Source of the DNA: Thermomonas brevis
GTDB lineage: Bacteria; Pseudomonadota; Gammaproteobacteria; Xanthomonadales; Xanthomonadaceae
Direction of reading: 5' to 3'
Length of the DNA stretch: 64,000 nt
Assembly (NCBI RefSeq): GCF_014395425.1
Contig: NZ_CP060711.1
Span: 2,728,001-2,792,000, forward strand
Shown here piece after piece: positions 31,494 through 40,271 of the stretch; position 1 is the first letter of the stretch, and each line of letters opens with the position of its first letter. The notes under the pieces were generated by a model. That model was not told the origin of the DNA. It saw nothing but the letters and a program-made list of their open reading frames with translations, and did not search any database. The position numbers and the translations under genes were made by a program.

Positions 31494-32237
31494 TCAGCGC
31501 CCGCCCGCCACGTCCACGATCGCGCCGGTCGAGTACGAGGCTTCCGGCGAGAGCAGCCACAGGATCGCGCGCGCGACTTCCTCCGGCGTGCCGCCGCGGC
31601 CAAGCGGGATCGACGGCGCCAGGCGATCGATGCGGCCCGGCTCGCCGCCGCGGGCGTGGATGCCGGTGTGGATGAAGCCGGGGCGTACCGCGTTGACGCG
31701 TACGGCGTCGCGCGCGACTTCGGCGGCGAGCCCGCGCGTGAACGTGTCCAGCGCGCCCTTGCTGGCGGCGTAGTCGACGTATTCGCCGGGCGAGCCTGTC
31801 CGCGCGGCAACGGACGAGACGTTGACGATGGCGCCGCCGTGGCCGCCCAGGCGCGTGGACATGCGCCGCACCGCCTCGCGCGCGCAGAGCATCGGACCCA
31901 CGACGTTCGTCGCCATGATCCGCGAGAGGCGGGCGGCGTCCATGTCGAGCAGCGTGCCTTGCCGTTCGAGCACGCCGGCATTGTTCACCAGCCCCGCGAG
32001 CCGGCCCATCCGGTCGGCCGCGTCGAACAGGGCGAGCACGTCGGCTTCCACCGACACGTCGGCGCGCACCGCCATCGCGCGGCCGCCGGCGCGCGCGATT
32101 CCGGCCACCAGCGCATCGGCCTCGCGTGCGGCGGTCAGGTAGTTCACGCAGACCGCGTAGCCGCGCTCCGCGCCGAGCCGGGCGGTGGCGGCGCCGATGC
32201 CGCGCGAGCCGCCGGTGACGATCAGGACGGGCGCCAT
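31494..32237 (-). CDS. SDR family NAD(P)-dependent oxidoreductase
   Basis: Short-chain dehydrogenase of 247 residues. The cofactor motif GGSRGIG, the structural NNAG and the catalytic Ser-Tyr-Lys set (NVSSVAARTGSPGEYVDYAASKGA) are intact, followed by VRPGFIHTGIHARGG. Classical SDRs of this type reduce keto or oxidise hydroxy groups; the substrate is unknown. It starts 3 bases after the GlxA-type regulator stop, so both are one transcription unit and the SDR is probably a target of that regulator. Confidence 0.88.
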   Translation of the reverse strand: MAPVLIVTGGSRGIGAATARLGAERGYAVCVNYLTAAREADALVAGIARAGGRAMAVRADVSVEADVLALFDAADRMGRLAGLVNNAGVLERQGTLLDMDAARLSRIMATNVVGPMLCAREAVRRMSTRLGGHGGAIVNVSSVAARTGSPGEYVDYAASKGALDTFTRGLAAEVARDAVRVNAVRPGFIHTGIHARGGEPGRIDRLAPSIPLGRGGTPEEVARAILWLLSPEASYSTGAIVDVAGGR

Positions 32238-32240
32238 GGC

Positions 32241-33266
32241 TCAACCCGCCTTCCGCAGGGACGTCCGGACGCGGCGTCCGGTTTGCTCGGCGACCGATGT
32301 CGTCGCGCGCACCTGGCCCGGCGTGGTGCCGACCGCCTTCTGCATCAACCGGCGCAGCGCGGTGGCGTCGCGATAGCCGACCGACAGCGCGACCTGCTCG
32401 ATGCTCATCCTGCTGGTGCGCAGCAGCGCGCGGGCGCGATGCACGCGGATGCTCTGGATCATCGCGTTCGTTCCCATGCCGGTGGCGTGGCGGACGCGGC
32501 GGCCCAGGGTGCGCTCGGAGACGTGCAGCTCTTTCGCCAGTTCGGCCACGGACGGAATGTCCGGCAGCGCGGCTTCGACGCGCCTGGTCAGTTTCGAGAC
32601 CAGCGCATCGCCGCTGGCCAGCATCGCCGGCACGACGAACTGCGCCGACTCGGATCGCTCGTGCAGCAGGAGCACACGCGACACGCCTTCGGTCAGCGCG
32701 GCGCCGAACCGCTGGCGCAGCAGATACAGCATCACGTCCGACTGCGCGAACGCGGCGCCGGCGGTGACCACGGAGCCGTCCACGCAGAGGATGCGGTTGC
32801 CCTCGAGCTGGGTGTGCGGCGCCAGCCGCGCAAGCTCGGGAGCCAGCCACCAGGTGGTGGTGGCGCGGCGTCCGTCGAGCAGGCCCGCCGCATGCAGCAG
32901 GAAGGCGGCGGAGCAGGAGGCCGCGACCGTGGCGCCGGTCTTGCCGCGCCGGCGCAGGTAGGCGATCGCGCGCCGGGCGTCCTCGCGCGCGATGCGGTCG
33001 CGGATGCCCTGCGCGCTTTCGACCCAGAGGCCGGGCACCACGACCACCGCGCCCTGCGACGTCCTGCGATCCGGCAGGCGCCGAGTCTCGATCGACAGCC
33101 CGCCTTGCAGCCGAACCGTGCCGCCGGCCGGCGAGTGGAAGGACCACGTCGGCAGCGCGTGTCCCGTCCGCGCCGCGTACAGCCGCGCCGCTTCGAGGAT
33201 GTCGCGGGTCATGGCGACGCCGCTGGGATTGGTGCCGTCCAGCACCAGGATCTCGAAATCCTGCAT
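32241..33266 (-). CDS. GlxA-type AraC family transcriptional regulator
   Basis: A 341-residue regulator with an N-terminal DJ-1/PfpI (class-I glutaminase-like) domain and a C-terminal AraC DNA-binding domain. The pseudo-glutaminase elbow retains Cys (TVAASCSAAFLLHAAGLLDG), and the two helix-turn-helix units are in VAELAKELHVSERTLGRRVRHATG and QVALSVGYRDATALRRLMQKAVGTTPGQ. Such regulators sense small metabolites. It is divergent from the dienelactone hydrolase, with copy 2 of the dyad motif between them, and heads an operon with the SDR. Confidence 0.9.
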   Translation of the reverse strand: MQDFEILVLDGTNPSGVAMTRDILEAARLYAARTGHALPTWSFHSPAGGTVRLQGGLSIETRRLPDRRTSQGAVVVVPGLWVESAQGIRDRIAREDARRAIAYLRRRGKTGATVAASCSAAFLLHAAGLLDGRRATTTWWLAPELARLAPHTQLEGNRILCVDGSVVTAGAAFAQSDVMLYLLRQRFGAALTEGVSRVLLLHERSESAQFVVPAMLASGDALVSKLTRRVEAALPDIPSVAELAKELHVSERTLGRRVRHATGMGTNAMIQSIRVHRARALLRTSRMSIEQVALSVGYRDATALRRLMQKAVGTTPGQVRATTSVAEQTGRRVRTSLRKAG

Positions 33267-33345
33267 CGCTTCTCCTCTCGTTCGCATGCAGTGCGGGCCA
33301 TGCGTGGCGATGCGCCACCTTACGCCAATCCGGCGCCAAAATCGT

Positions 33346-33373
33346 ATGTCCGTTTTAGCCTGAAAAGAGTCAT
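33346..33373. promoter_or_regulatory. putative operator, copy 2 of a shared dyad motif
   Basis: Same 28-base arrangement as 30120-30147 (ATGTCCGTTT, CC, GAAA, GTCAT; 22 of 28 identical). It lies 79 bases before the GlxA-type regulator start and 93 bases before the dienelactone hydrolase start. GTATGT (33344-33349) and ACATAC (33375-33380) flank it as a wider inverted pair. Confidence 0.55.
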
Positions 33374-33466
33374 TACATACACTCGACGGAAATGCGATAC
33401 ACCGGCTCAAATGGCCATCGTGCCATGCAGTTAGCGACGGCGAATCCATTCGGGCGAGGGGCAGCG

Positions 33467-34348
33467 ATGGCGGCGGACGACGTTTCGATTCCGATGCGGG
33501 AACCCGCAGGAGCAGGCGCGGGAGGCGACGCGCTCGCGGACTTCCAGCCGCGCGAGCTCGCATTTGACGGCATTATCCGGCGCGTCCACGTGACCGGCCA
33601 CGGCCCCGCCGTCATCGTCATGCCGGAGATGCCCGGCATCTCACCGGAAGTGGCGCGGTTCGCGCGCTGGGTGCGCGACGCGGGCTTCAGCGTGTACCTG
33701 CCGTCGCTGTTCGGCCGCGACGGCGCCGTCGCCAGCGCGGCCGAGGCCATCGACGTGTTCCGCAAGACCTGCGTGAGCATGGAGTTCCAGGCGCTGTCCG
33801 GCCGTGGCGACCGGCCGATCACCCGCTGGCTGCGTGCATTGGCGCGGCAGGCGCTGGCCGAATGCGGCGGCCCCGGCGTCGGGGCGGTCGGCATGTGCTT
33901 CACCGGCAACTTCGCGCTGTCGATGGTGCTGGAGCCGGCGGTCGTCGCGCCGGTGGTGGCGCAGCCGTCGCTGCCGCTGGAGGCGCCGGAGGACATCGAC
34001 ATGGGGCAGGACGAGATCGCGCAGGTGCGCGCGCGGCTGGAGCGCGACGACCTCAAGGTGCTGGCCTACCGGTTCGAAGGCGACGTGCATTGCCGGGCCG
34101 CGCGGTTCGCCGCGTACCGGGCCGCGCTGGGCGAGCGGTTCGACGGACGCACGCTGCCCGACAGTGCCGCCAATCCGAACCCGCCGCCGTTCTTCCGCGA
34201 CGTCGTGCGCGTTCCGCACAGCGTCCTGACCGCGCACCTGATCGACGCCGAAGGCGAGCCGACCTGCCGGGCGCGCGACGAGGTCATCCGCTTCCTGCGG
34301 GATCGCCTGCATGGCGAATCGCCGTTTGTGCCCGAATCGATCATATGA
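33467..34348 (+). CDS. dienelactone hydrolase family protein
   Basis: A 293-residue alpha/beta hydrolase of the dienelactone hydrolase family. The nucleophile is Cys in GAVGMCFTGNFALSM (family type G-x-C-x-G), the N-terminal sheet VTGHGPAVIVMPEMPGIS is conserved and the C-terminal PHSVLTAHLIDAEGEPT carries a conserved His. The start at 33467 follows GAGGGGC; upstream in-frame ATGs lie close to the operator. It overlaps the cupin gene (ATGA) and is divergent from the GlxA-type regulator. Likely substrate: a lactone or ester, unidentified. Confidence 0.85.
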   Translation: MAADDVSIPMREPAGAGAGGDALADFQPRELAFDGIIRRVHVTGHGPAVIVMPEMPGISPEVARFARWVRDAGFSVYLPSLFGRDGAVASAAEAIDVFRKTCVSMEFQALSGRGDRPITRWLRALARQALAECGGPGVGAVGMCFTGNFALSMVLEPAVVAPVVAQPSLPLEAPEDIDMGQDEIAQVRARLERDDLKVLAYRFEGDVHCRAARFAAYRAALGERFDGRTLPDSAANPNPPPFFRDVVRVPHSVLTAHLIDAEGEPTCRARDEVIRFLRDRLHGESPFVPESII

Positions 34349-34824
34349 GCGAGCCGGAACTTCCGGTGGCCGTGGACGCCGCCCGCGCGCCCGTCCGCGA
34401 CCTGCCGTCCGTCTATCCGCCCCTGTTCGCGGAACGCATGGCCGGACGCATGAAGCGGCCGCTGGGCGCACTGTTCGGGCTGGCGAACTTCGGCATCAAC
34501 CTGACCCGCCTGGCACCGGGCGCGGTGTCCGCGCTGCGGCACGCGCATGCGCGGCAGGACGAGTTCGTCTACGTGCTGGAAGGCGAGCCGACCCTTGTTA
34601 CCGACCGCGGCCGTACGCCATTGAAGCCGGGCATGTGCGCCGGCTTCAAGGCCGGCTCCGGCGACGCCCATCAGCTCTTAAATGAGAGCAACCGCGATGC
34701 GGTCTATCTCGAAATCGGCGACCGCACGCCCGGGGATTCGGTTGTCTATCCGGACGACGACCTCGTTGCCGTCGGCACCGCCGGCAACTGGCGATTCACC
34801 CGCAAGGACGGCACGCCGTACTGA
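34345..34824 (+). CDS. cupin domain protein
   Basis: A 159-residue single-domain cupin. The metal-binding motif 1 is seen in SALRHAHARQDEFVYVLEGEPTLVTD (His, His, Glu) followed by PGMCAGFKAGSGDAHQLLNES as motif 2, so it probably binds a divalent metal. The enzymatic role (isomerase, dioxygenase or sensor) cannot be read from sequence. Its ATG overlaps the dienelactone hydrolase stop, indicating coupled expression and possibly sequential steps on one substrate. Confidence 0.82.
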   Translation: MSEPELPVAVDAARAPVRDLPSVYPPLFAERMAGRMKRPLGALFGLANFGINLTRLAPGAVSALRHAHARQDEFVYVLEGEPTLVTDRGRTPLKPGMCAGFKAGSGDAHQLLNESNRDAVYLEIGDRTPGDSVVYPDDDLVAVGTAGNWRFTRKDGTPY

Positions 34825-34878
34825 TGCCGCGTCGAACGGGGCGTTGCCGCTGTCTCTTTCACCCACGAGGATCGAGCC

Positions 34879-35934
34879 GTGCGCTCAAGATGGTTTCTGC
34901 TTTCCGGCGTTCTTGCCGCGATGCCCGCATGGGCGGCGACGCCTGCCGTTATCCCGATCGAGCAGGTGCAGGAGGCCTACGTCCGGCCCCACGACCGGAT
35001 CGAAGTCGAGCCGGGCCGCAGGATCAATCTCCACTGCGAAGGCGCGGGGAGTCCGACGGTGGTCTTCGAATCCGGCCTCAGCGATTGGTCGAACACCTGG
35101 GCCCTGATTCAGCCGGCCATCGCCACGCGGACGCGCGCCTGCAGCTACGACCGTCCGGGCATGGGCTACAGCGATCCGTCGCCGCATCCTGCGACAGCAG
35201 AAAACGCGGTCAGGGACCTGCACGCGCTGCTGGAGCGCGCCGGCATCCGGGGGCCGCTCGTGCTGGTCGGCCATTCGCTCGGCGGCTTCTACATGAAGGT
35301 CTACGCGGCGACGCATCCGGATCAGGTGGCGGGCCTCGTGCTGGTGGACCCGTCCGAGGAACGACTCTGGGATCGCGTCGGCCCGCTGCTGGCTCCGCGC
35401 TTCGGCGCCAAGCTGGCGGGCGAGGCGAGGGCGGATGACGCCGAGGGCATCCGGGCCGGCATCGATCACTTCCGCAAGTGTGCCGCAGAGGCAAGCCGGG
35501 GGCCGCTGGACGAGGAGGCCTACACGCGGTGCACGGATCCGGTGCGCCCGCAGCTCGGGGCCAGGATCAACGCCGAGCGCCGCAGGTTGCAGCCGCTTGC
35601 CGCATACCAGGCGGCGCAGGCGGAGGAATTCGCCCGCAGCATGTTCGCGGCCGACCCGGCGGCCGATGCGCGCTACGCCAGGTTGTTCGCCGGAAAGCAT
35701 CCGTTCGGGGACAGGCCGCTCGTCGTGCTCACGCACAGCCTGTGGGACATGACGCCGTCGTTCGGCGAGACCGGCTGGCTGTCGTGGGTGACGGCGCATC
35801 GGCTCACCGCGGCGATGTCGTCGCGCGGCGAACAGCGCGTGGTGCCGATGACCCGGCACAACATCCAGGTCGATGCGCCGCAGGCCGTCATCGACGCGGT
35901 GGATGGCGTGCTGGATGCGCTTCGGCGCAAATGA
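34879..35934 (+). CDS. exported alpha/beta hydrolase
   Basis: A 351-residue alpha/beta hydrolase with an N-terminal signal peptide (RWFLLSGVLAAMPAWAATPA), so probably periplasmic. The nucleophile elbow is GHSLGG (LVLVGHSLGGFYMKVYA), the oxyanion/HG-like turn is in EGAGSPTVVFESGLSDWSNTW, and the C-terminal MTRHNIQVDAPQAVIDAV supplies the His. The start is GTG with GAGGAT upstream. It lies 54 bases after the cupin gene on the same strand. Esterase or lactonase activity is inferred; no specific substrate can be named. Confidence 0.83.
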   Translation: MRSRWFLLSGVLAAMPAWAATPAVIPIEQVQEAYVRPHDRIEVEPGRRINLHCEGAGSPTVVFESGLSDWSNTWALIQPAIATRTRACSYDRPGMGYSDPSPHPATAENAVRDLHALLERAGIRGPLVLVGHSLGGFYMKVYAATHPDQVAGLVLVDPSEERLWDRVGPLLAPRFGAKLAGEARADDAEGIRAGIDHFRKCAAEASRGPLDEEAYTRCTDPVRPQLGARINAERRRLQPLAAYQAAQAEEFARSMFAADPAADARYARLFAGKHPFGDRPLVVLTHSLWDMTPSFGETGWLSWVTAHRLTAAMSSRGEQRVVPMTRHNIQVDAPQAVIDAVDGVLDALRRK

Positions 35935-36012
35935 ATTCCCGGTTCCGTTGAGCCCGATGCGGGCTCGATGGATTCCGAAGTGATCGCGCGCCCAATCTGG
36001 AAGAGAAGAGCC

Positions 36013-36453
36013 ATGGACACTACCAGCCCGACCGCCCATCCCGCATACGAAGGACGCTGCCTGTGCGGCCAGGTGTCCTATGTCGCCACCGGCGAACCGG
36101 TGTTCCAGTTCAATTGCCATTGCGATGACTGCCGGAAGAGCACCGGTTGCGCCTACGCGCCGATCATGTTCTTCGCGCGCGCGGCAGTAAAGGTGAGCGG
36201 CAACCTGACCTATCACGCGATGCGGGGCGGGAGCGGGCACACCATCGCGCGCGGGTTCTGCGGCGGCTGCGGCGCGCAGATCGTCGGCGACGCCGACATG
36301 GTGGGAAGCCTGCTGTCGATTCGCGCGGGAACGCTGGACGACCCGGGCCTCTATCAGCCGAAAGCCGATGTGTTCGTGTCGCAGGCGGCGGCATGGGATG
36401 CGATGGATCCCCGGTTGCCCAAGTACGACCGCTGGCCTCCGCGGCGGGCGTGA
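36013..36453 (+). CDS. GFA family glutathione-dependent formaldehyde-activating-like protein
   Basis: A 146-residue zinc protein of the GFA/CENP-V family. The zinc-binding cysteines are in EGRCLCGQVSY, NCHCDDCRKSTG and GFCGGCGAQI, the complete family set. Some members form S-hydroxymethylglutathione from formaldehyde, but most have unknown substrates. The ATG at 36013 follows a purine-rich AAGAGAAGAG. It stands at the end of the accessory metabolic region, convergent with cysK. Confidence 0.86.
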   Translation: MDTTSPTAHPAYEGRCLCGQVSYVATGEPVFQFNCHCDDCRKSTGCAYAPIMFFARAAVKVSGNLTYHAMRGGSGHTIARGFCGGCGAQIVGDADMVGSLLSIRAGTLDDPGLYQPKADVFVSQAAAWDAMDPRLPKYDRWPPRRA

Positions 36454-36560
36454 TCGGCGCAGGGCGCCGTTTGCGCGCGCCGCCGCGACTGCGATCCGCA
36501 GCATCGAGCTATGCAGGGTGGCAATCTGATCGGGCAGACATCCGATCGCCGGAAACGGGC

Positions 36561-36585
36561 CGCTTTCGCGGGAACGGCGAAAGCG
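36561..36585. terminator. hairpin between GFA gene and cysK
   Basis: CGCTTTCGC (36561-36569) and GCGAAAGCG (36577-36585) form a perfect 9-bp stem with a 7-nt loop between two convergent genes. There is no strong T tract on either side, so it may be a bidirectional attenuating hairpin. Confidence 0.5.
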
Positions 36586-36610
36586 CCCGGCCGTGCGGTT
36601 TGGTCGCCGC

Positions 36611-37570
36611 TTATCCCAAGCTCGCCAGCCACTCGTCGTCGCTGCCCTCGTTGATGTCGGCGAACAGCGGCGAGGAGAAATAGCGCTCGCCCGTGTCCGG
36701 CAGCATCGCCAGCAGCACGCTGCCTTCCAGCGCGGTTTCCGCCAGCTTCAGCGCGGTGGCGGTGGTGGCGCCGGCGGAAATGCCGACGAAGATGCCTTCC
36801 TCGGCGGCCAGCCGGCGCGAGGTGGCGATGGCGTCCTCGTCGGCGACGTTGCGCAGTTCATCGTAGGCTGCGCGATTCAGCACCTCGGGCACGAAGTCCG
36901 GCGTCCAGCCCTGGATCTTGTGCGGCTTCCATTCGTCGCCCTTGAGCAGGGCCGCGCCGGCCGGCTCGGTGGCGACGATGCGCACGTCCGGGCGCGCGAC
37001 CTTCAGCACTTCGCCCACGCCGGTCACGGTGCCGCCGCTGCCCCAGCCGCTGACGAAGTAGTCGAGCCGCTTGCCGGCGAAGTCGCGCAGGATTTCCGCG
37101 GCGGTGGTGCTGCGGTGGTAGGCCGGGTTGGCCGGGTTGGCGAACTGGCTGGCCAGGAACCAGCCGTGCTTGGCCGCCAGTTCCTTCGCCTTCTCCACCA
37201 TGCCGGTGCCGCGCGCGGCGGCGGGCGTCAGGATGACCTTGGCGCCGTAGGCGCGCATGGCCTTGCGGCGTTCGATCGAGAAGGTTTCGGTCATCACCGC
37301 CACGAACTTGTAGCCGCGCGCGGCGGCGACCATCGCCAGCGCGATGCCGGTGTTGCCGGACGTCGCTTCGACGATGGTGTCGCCGGGCTTGAGCAGGCCG
37401 CGGCGTTCGGCGTCGAGCACGATGCCCAGCGCCAGCCGGTCCTTGACCGAGCCGCCGGGATTGAACGATTCCGCCTTCACGTAGACGGTGGCGTGCTTCG
37501 GCGCGAGGCGCTGGAGCTTGATGATCGGGGTGTTGCCGACGGTGTCGAGGATGCTGTCGTAGAGGGCCAT
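36611..37570 (-). CDS. cysK: cysteine synthase A
   Basis: PLP enzyme that replaces the acetyl group of O-acetylserine by sulfide, the last step of assimilation. The 319 residues show the PLP lysine K43 in FNPGGSVKDRLAL, the substrate loop EATSGNTGIALA and the PLP phosphate loop VSGWGSGGTVTGVG. The C-terminus DDEWLASLG lacks the usual terminal Ile that docks into partner proteins such as CysE. It is followed upstream (45 bases) by cysG on the same strand; both belong to the sulfur cluster. Confidence 0.95.
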   Translation of the reverse strand: MALYDSILDTVGNTPIIKLQRLAPKHATVYVKAESFNPGGSVKDRLALGIVLDAERRGLLKPGDTIVEATSGNTGIALAMVAAARGYKFVAVMTETFSIERRKAMRAYGAKVILTPAAARGTGMVEKAKELAAKHGWFLASQFANPANPAYHRSTTAAEILRDFAGKRLDYFVSGWGSGGTVTGVGEVLKVARPDVRIVATEPAGAALLKGDEWKPHKIQGWTPDFVPEVLNRAAYDELRNVADEDAIATSRRLAAEEGIFVGISAGATTATALKLAETALEGSVLLAMLPDTGERYFSSPLFADINEGSDDEWLASLG

Positions 37571-37615
37571 GGCGGCGTGTGTCCTTGTTCCGGAAAAGAT
37601 GTTCTTGAAGGCGAA

Positions 37616-39067
37616 TCAGGCGGCGCGGGCAAGGCCACGACATCCTGCGTCGGCGTTGGTTAGCGGCGCGTCGCCGAACCAGTGCAGGCGGGTGGCGAAG
37701 GCGGCGACCTCGCCGACCACCAGCAGCGCCGGCGCCTGCACCGCGTGGATGCGCGCCAGCTCCGGCAGTTCCGCCAGCGTGCCGGCGACCACACGCTGCT
37801 GCGGGCGGCTGCCGTTCTCGACCAGCGCGAACGGCGTGGACGCGGCGAGGCCGTGGCCGACCAGGTTGTCGCGCAGGCGTTCCAATCCGGACACGCCCAT
37901 GTAGAACGCCAGCGTCTGCCCCGGCTGCGCCAGCGCGGCCCAGTCATGTTCGGCATCGCCGCTGCGCGCCTGCGCGGTGAGCAGGCGCAGCGACTGCGCA
38001 TGGTCGCGATGGGTCAGCGGAATGCCGGCGTGGGCGGCGCAGGCGACTGCTGCGGTGATGCCGGGCACCACTTCGTAATCGATGCCGCGTTCGCGCAATG
38101 CTTCCAGCTCCTCGCCGCCGCGCCCGAACACGAACGGATCGCCGCCCTTCAGCCGCACCACGCGCTTGCCGGCGCCGGCGAGTTCGATCATCAGCGCGTG
38201 GATGCGCTGCTGGGTGGCGTCGTGGTTGCCGCCGACGCGCTTGCCGACTTCGATGCGCTCGGCGTCGCGGCGGGCCAGCGCCAGCACGTCGTCGCTAACG
38301 AGGCGGTCGTGCAGGATCACGTCGGCCTCGTTGAGCGCGCGCAGCGCGCGCAGGGTCAGCAGGCCCGGATCGCCGGGACCGGCGCCGACCAGCGCCACGC
38401 TGCCGCGGCGCGGGGGCGGCGTCGCGAGCAGTTCCGCTTCCACGCTGTGCCGCGCGGCGTTGGCGTCGCCTCGGCGCAGCAGCGCCTGCGCCGGGCCGGT
38501 CAGCACGCGCCGGAAGAAGGCGCGGCGCGCGGACAGGTCGGGCAGGCGGTCGCGGATGCGGCCGCGCAGGTCGATGAAGAGCTGCGCCAGCGCGCCGAGC
38601 GATTCATCGAGCTGCGTTTCCAGCTGTTCGCGCAGATGGCGCGCGAGCATCGGCGCCGCGCCGCCGCTCGAGATCGCGATCTGCAACGGGCCGCGCTGCA
38701 CGCGCGCCGGAAGCTGGGCGCTTGCCAGTTCCGCGTCGTCCACCACGTTGACCCAGAGCCGGCGCGCGTTGGCGGCGTCGGCCACCGCGCGGTTCGCGGC
38801 GGGATCGTCGGTGGCGGCGATCACCAGCCAGGCGTCGTCGAGCTGCGCCGGATCGAACGCCGCGCCGAGATGGGCGATGCGTTTCCTGCGCACCAGCGCC
38901 GCCAGCTCCGCATCCAGCGCGGGCGCGACGACGGCGACCTCGGCGGCCGCCTCCAGCAGCGCGCCGACCTTGCGGGTGGCCACGGCGCCGCCGCCGACTA
39001 CCAGTACGCGGCGGCCGCGCAGGTCGAGGAACAGGGGGAACAGCGACGGGGCGGGCGAGGCTTGCAT
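37616..39067 (-). CDS. cysG: siroheme synthase
   Basis: Multifunctional enzyme making siroheme, the CysI cofactor: N-terminal precorrin-2 dehydrogenase/ferrochelatase ([40 protein letters not shown]) and C-terminal uroporphyrinogen-III methyltransferase ([48 protein letters not shown]). Length 483 is close to the E. coli enzyme. It is divergent from cysB with about 150 bases between the starts and upstream of cysK, matching the need for siroheme during sulfate growth. Confidence 0.96.
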   Translation of the reverse strand: MQASPAPSLFPLFLDLRGRRVLVVGGGAVATRKVGALLEAAAEVAVVAPALDAELAALVRRKRIAHLGAAFDPAQLDDAWLVIAATDDPAANRAVADAANARRLWVNVVDDAELASAQLPARVQRGPLQIAISSGGAAPMLARHLREQLETQLDESLGALAQLFIDLRGRIRDRLPDLSARRAFFRRVLTGPAQALLRRGDANAARHSVEAELLATPPPRRGSVALVGAGPGDPGLLTLRALRALNEADVILHDRLVSDDVLALARRDAERIEVGKRVGGNHDATQQRIHALMIELAGAGKRVVRLKGGDPFVFGRGGEELEALRERGIDYEVVPGITAAVACAAHAGIPLTHRDHAQSLRLLTAQARSGDAEHDWAALAQPGQTLAFYMGVSGLERLRDNLVGHGLAASTPFALVENGSRPQQRVVAGTLAELPELARIHAVQAPALLVVGEVAAFATRLHWFGDAPLTNADAGCRGLARAA

Positions 39068-39180
39068 GCCGCCACGCTAGGCCCGCCCATCGGCGGGGGG
39101 AAATGGCGGGCCGGTTTCAGCTTATTCTCCAGAGGCATAAGCATTGTCTGGATATGCCCACAGAGTCCGATATACTTCAT

Positions 39181-39200
39181 CGCTATATGCAGATATAGCG
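39181..39200. promoter_or_regulatory. perfect palindrome before cysB
   Basis: CGCTATAT and ATATAGCG flank a 4-nt spacer, 17 bases before the cysB ATG and overlapping an AT-rich TATAAA (39202-39207). Position suggests an autoregulatory operator, possibly for CysB itself or another sulfur regulator, but a GC-poor stem in a leader is an alternative. Confidence 0.45.
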
Positions 39201-39217
39201 ATATAAAGGCCGCCGCC

Positions 39218-40186
39218 ATGACCCTGACCCAGCTCCGCTACCTCGTCGCCATCGCCGATTCCGGCTTCAACATCACCCAGGCGGCCGAGCGCGTGCACGC
39301 CACCCAGCCGGGCCTGTCCAAGCAGCTCAAGCAGCTGGAGGACGAGCTGGGCTTCCAGCTGTTCCTGCGCAAGGGCCGCAGCCTGGAAGGCGTGGCGCCG
39401 GCCGGCGTGAAGGTGATCGAGCACGCGCGCAAGATCCTGTCCGAAGCCGCCAACATCCGCAGCTACGCCGCCAACGAGCGCGGCGAACACCGCGGCCGCC
39501 TGCTGCTGGCGACCACCCACACGCAGGCGCGCTACGTGCTGCCGAAGGTGATCGCCGATATCACCCGCCGCTATCCGCAGGTCAGCGTGGACCTGTTCGC
39601 TTCCGGCGACGCCGAGGTGCTGGACAAGCTGGACGAGGCCGACTTCGGCCTGATCAGCACCGCCGGCAGCGCGCCGGCCACCAGCGGCGTGGCGGTGCCG
39701 CTGTTCCGCTGGCAGCGCGTGCTGCTGGTGCCGAAGGCGCATCCGCTGGCCGCGCTGAACCGCGCGCCGAGCCTGGTCGAACTGGCGCGGCACCAGCTGA
39801 TTTCCTACGAGTCCTCGATCCTGCCGGAGTCCTCGCTGCAGCGCGCCTTCGCGGTGGCCGGCGTGAAGCCGCAGATCGCGATGACCGCGCGCGACGCCAA
39901 CCTGATCGTGGCCTACGTGCGCACCGGCCTGGGCGCCGGCCTGCTGGCCGAGATGGCGGTGGGCGAGCTCGAAGGCGACGACCTGCGGGTGATCCCGGCG
40001 CCGCCGGAACTGCCCGAATGCATCACCTGGGCGGTGGTGCCGCGCGGACGCGTGTTGCGCGAATACGCGCTGGAGCTGCTGCACGGGCTGGCGCCGCAGG
40101 TCGATGCGCGCGACCTGCGCCGCATTCTGGAAGGCAATCTCGCCGCGGAATGGCCGGTGCCGCCGCGCTGGCAGGCGGCTGCGTAA
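39218..40186 (+). CDS. cysB: LysR-type sulfur regulator CysB
   Basis: A 322-residue LysR-family activator of sulfur assimilation. The winged helix-turn-helix is in FNITQAAERVHATQPGLSKQLKQLEDELGFQLF, followed by a ligand domain with the CysB-type ATTHTQARYVLPKVIADITRRYP and SYESSILPESSLQRAF. Its placement between cysG and cysH-cysI-cysJ supports CysB rather than Cbl. It probably responds to N-acetylserine. The gene ends at a strong bidirectional terminator shared with cysH. Confidence 0.93.
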   Translation: MTLTQLRYLVAIADSGFNITQAAERVHATQPGLSKQLKQLEDELGFQLFLRKGRSLEGVAPAGVKVIEHARKILSEAANIRSYAANERGEHRGRLLLATTHTQARYVLPKVIADITRRYPQVSVDLFASGDAEVLDKLDEADFGLISTAGSAPATSGVAVPLFRWQRVLLVPKAHPLAALNRAPSLVELARHQLISYESSILPESSLQRAFAVAGVKPQIAMTARDANLIVAYVRTGLGAGLLAEMAVGELEGDDLRVIPAPPELPECITWAVVPRGRVLREYALELLHGLAPQVDARDLRRILEGNLAAEWPVPPRWQAAA

Positions 40187-40214
40187 ACGGCTGCATTCGC
40201 CGCCATCGCAAGCG

Positions 40215-40244
40215 AAAAAGGCGCTCACGTCGGAGCGCCTTTTT
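40215..40244. terminator. bidirectional terminator between cysB and cysH
   Basis: AAAAAGGCGCTC (40215-40226) and GAGCGCCTTTTT (40233-40244) are perfectly complementary with a 6-nt loop, giving a T tract on both strands. It separates the convergent cysB and cysH genes. Confidence 0.9.
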
Positions 40245-40271
40245 CATGACGTACATTCTTGCGCCACTCTT

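Noticed and set aside
37682..39217. N-terminal extension of cysB by about 510 codons
   Set aside because: It is antisense to cysG; CysB starts at 39218 with the normal winged-helix sequence.
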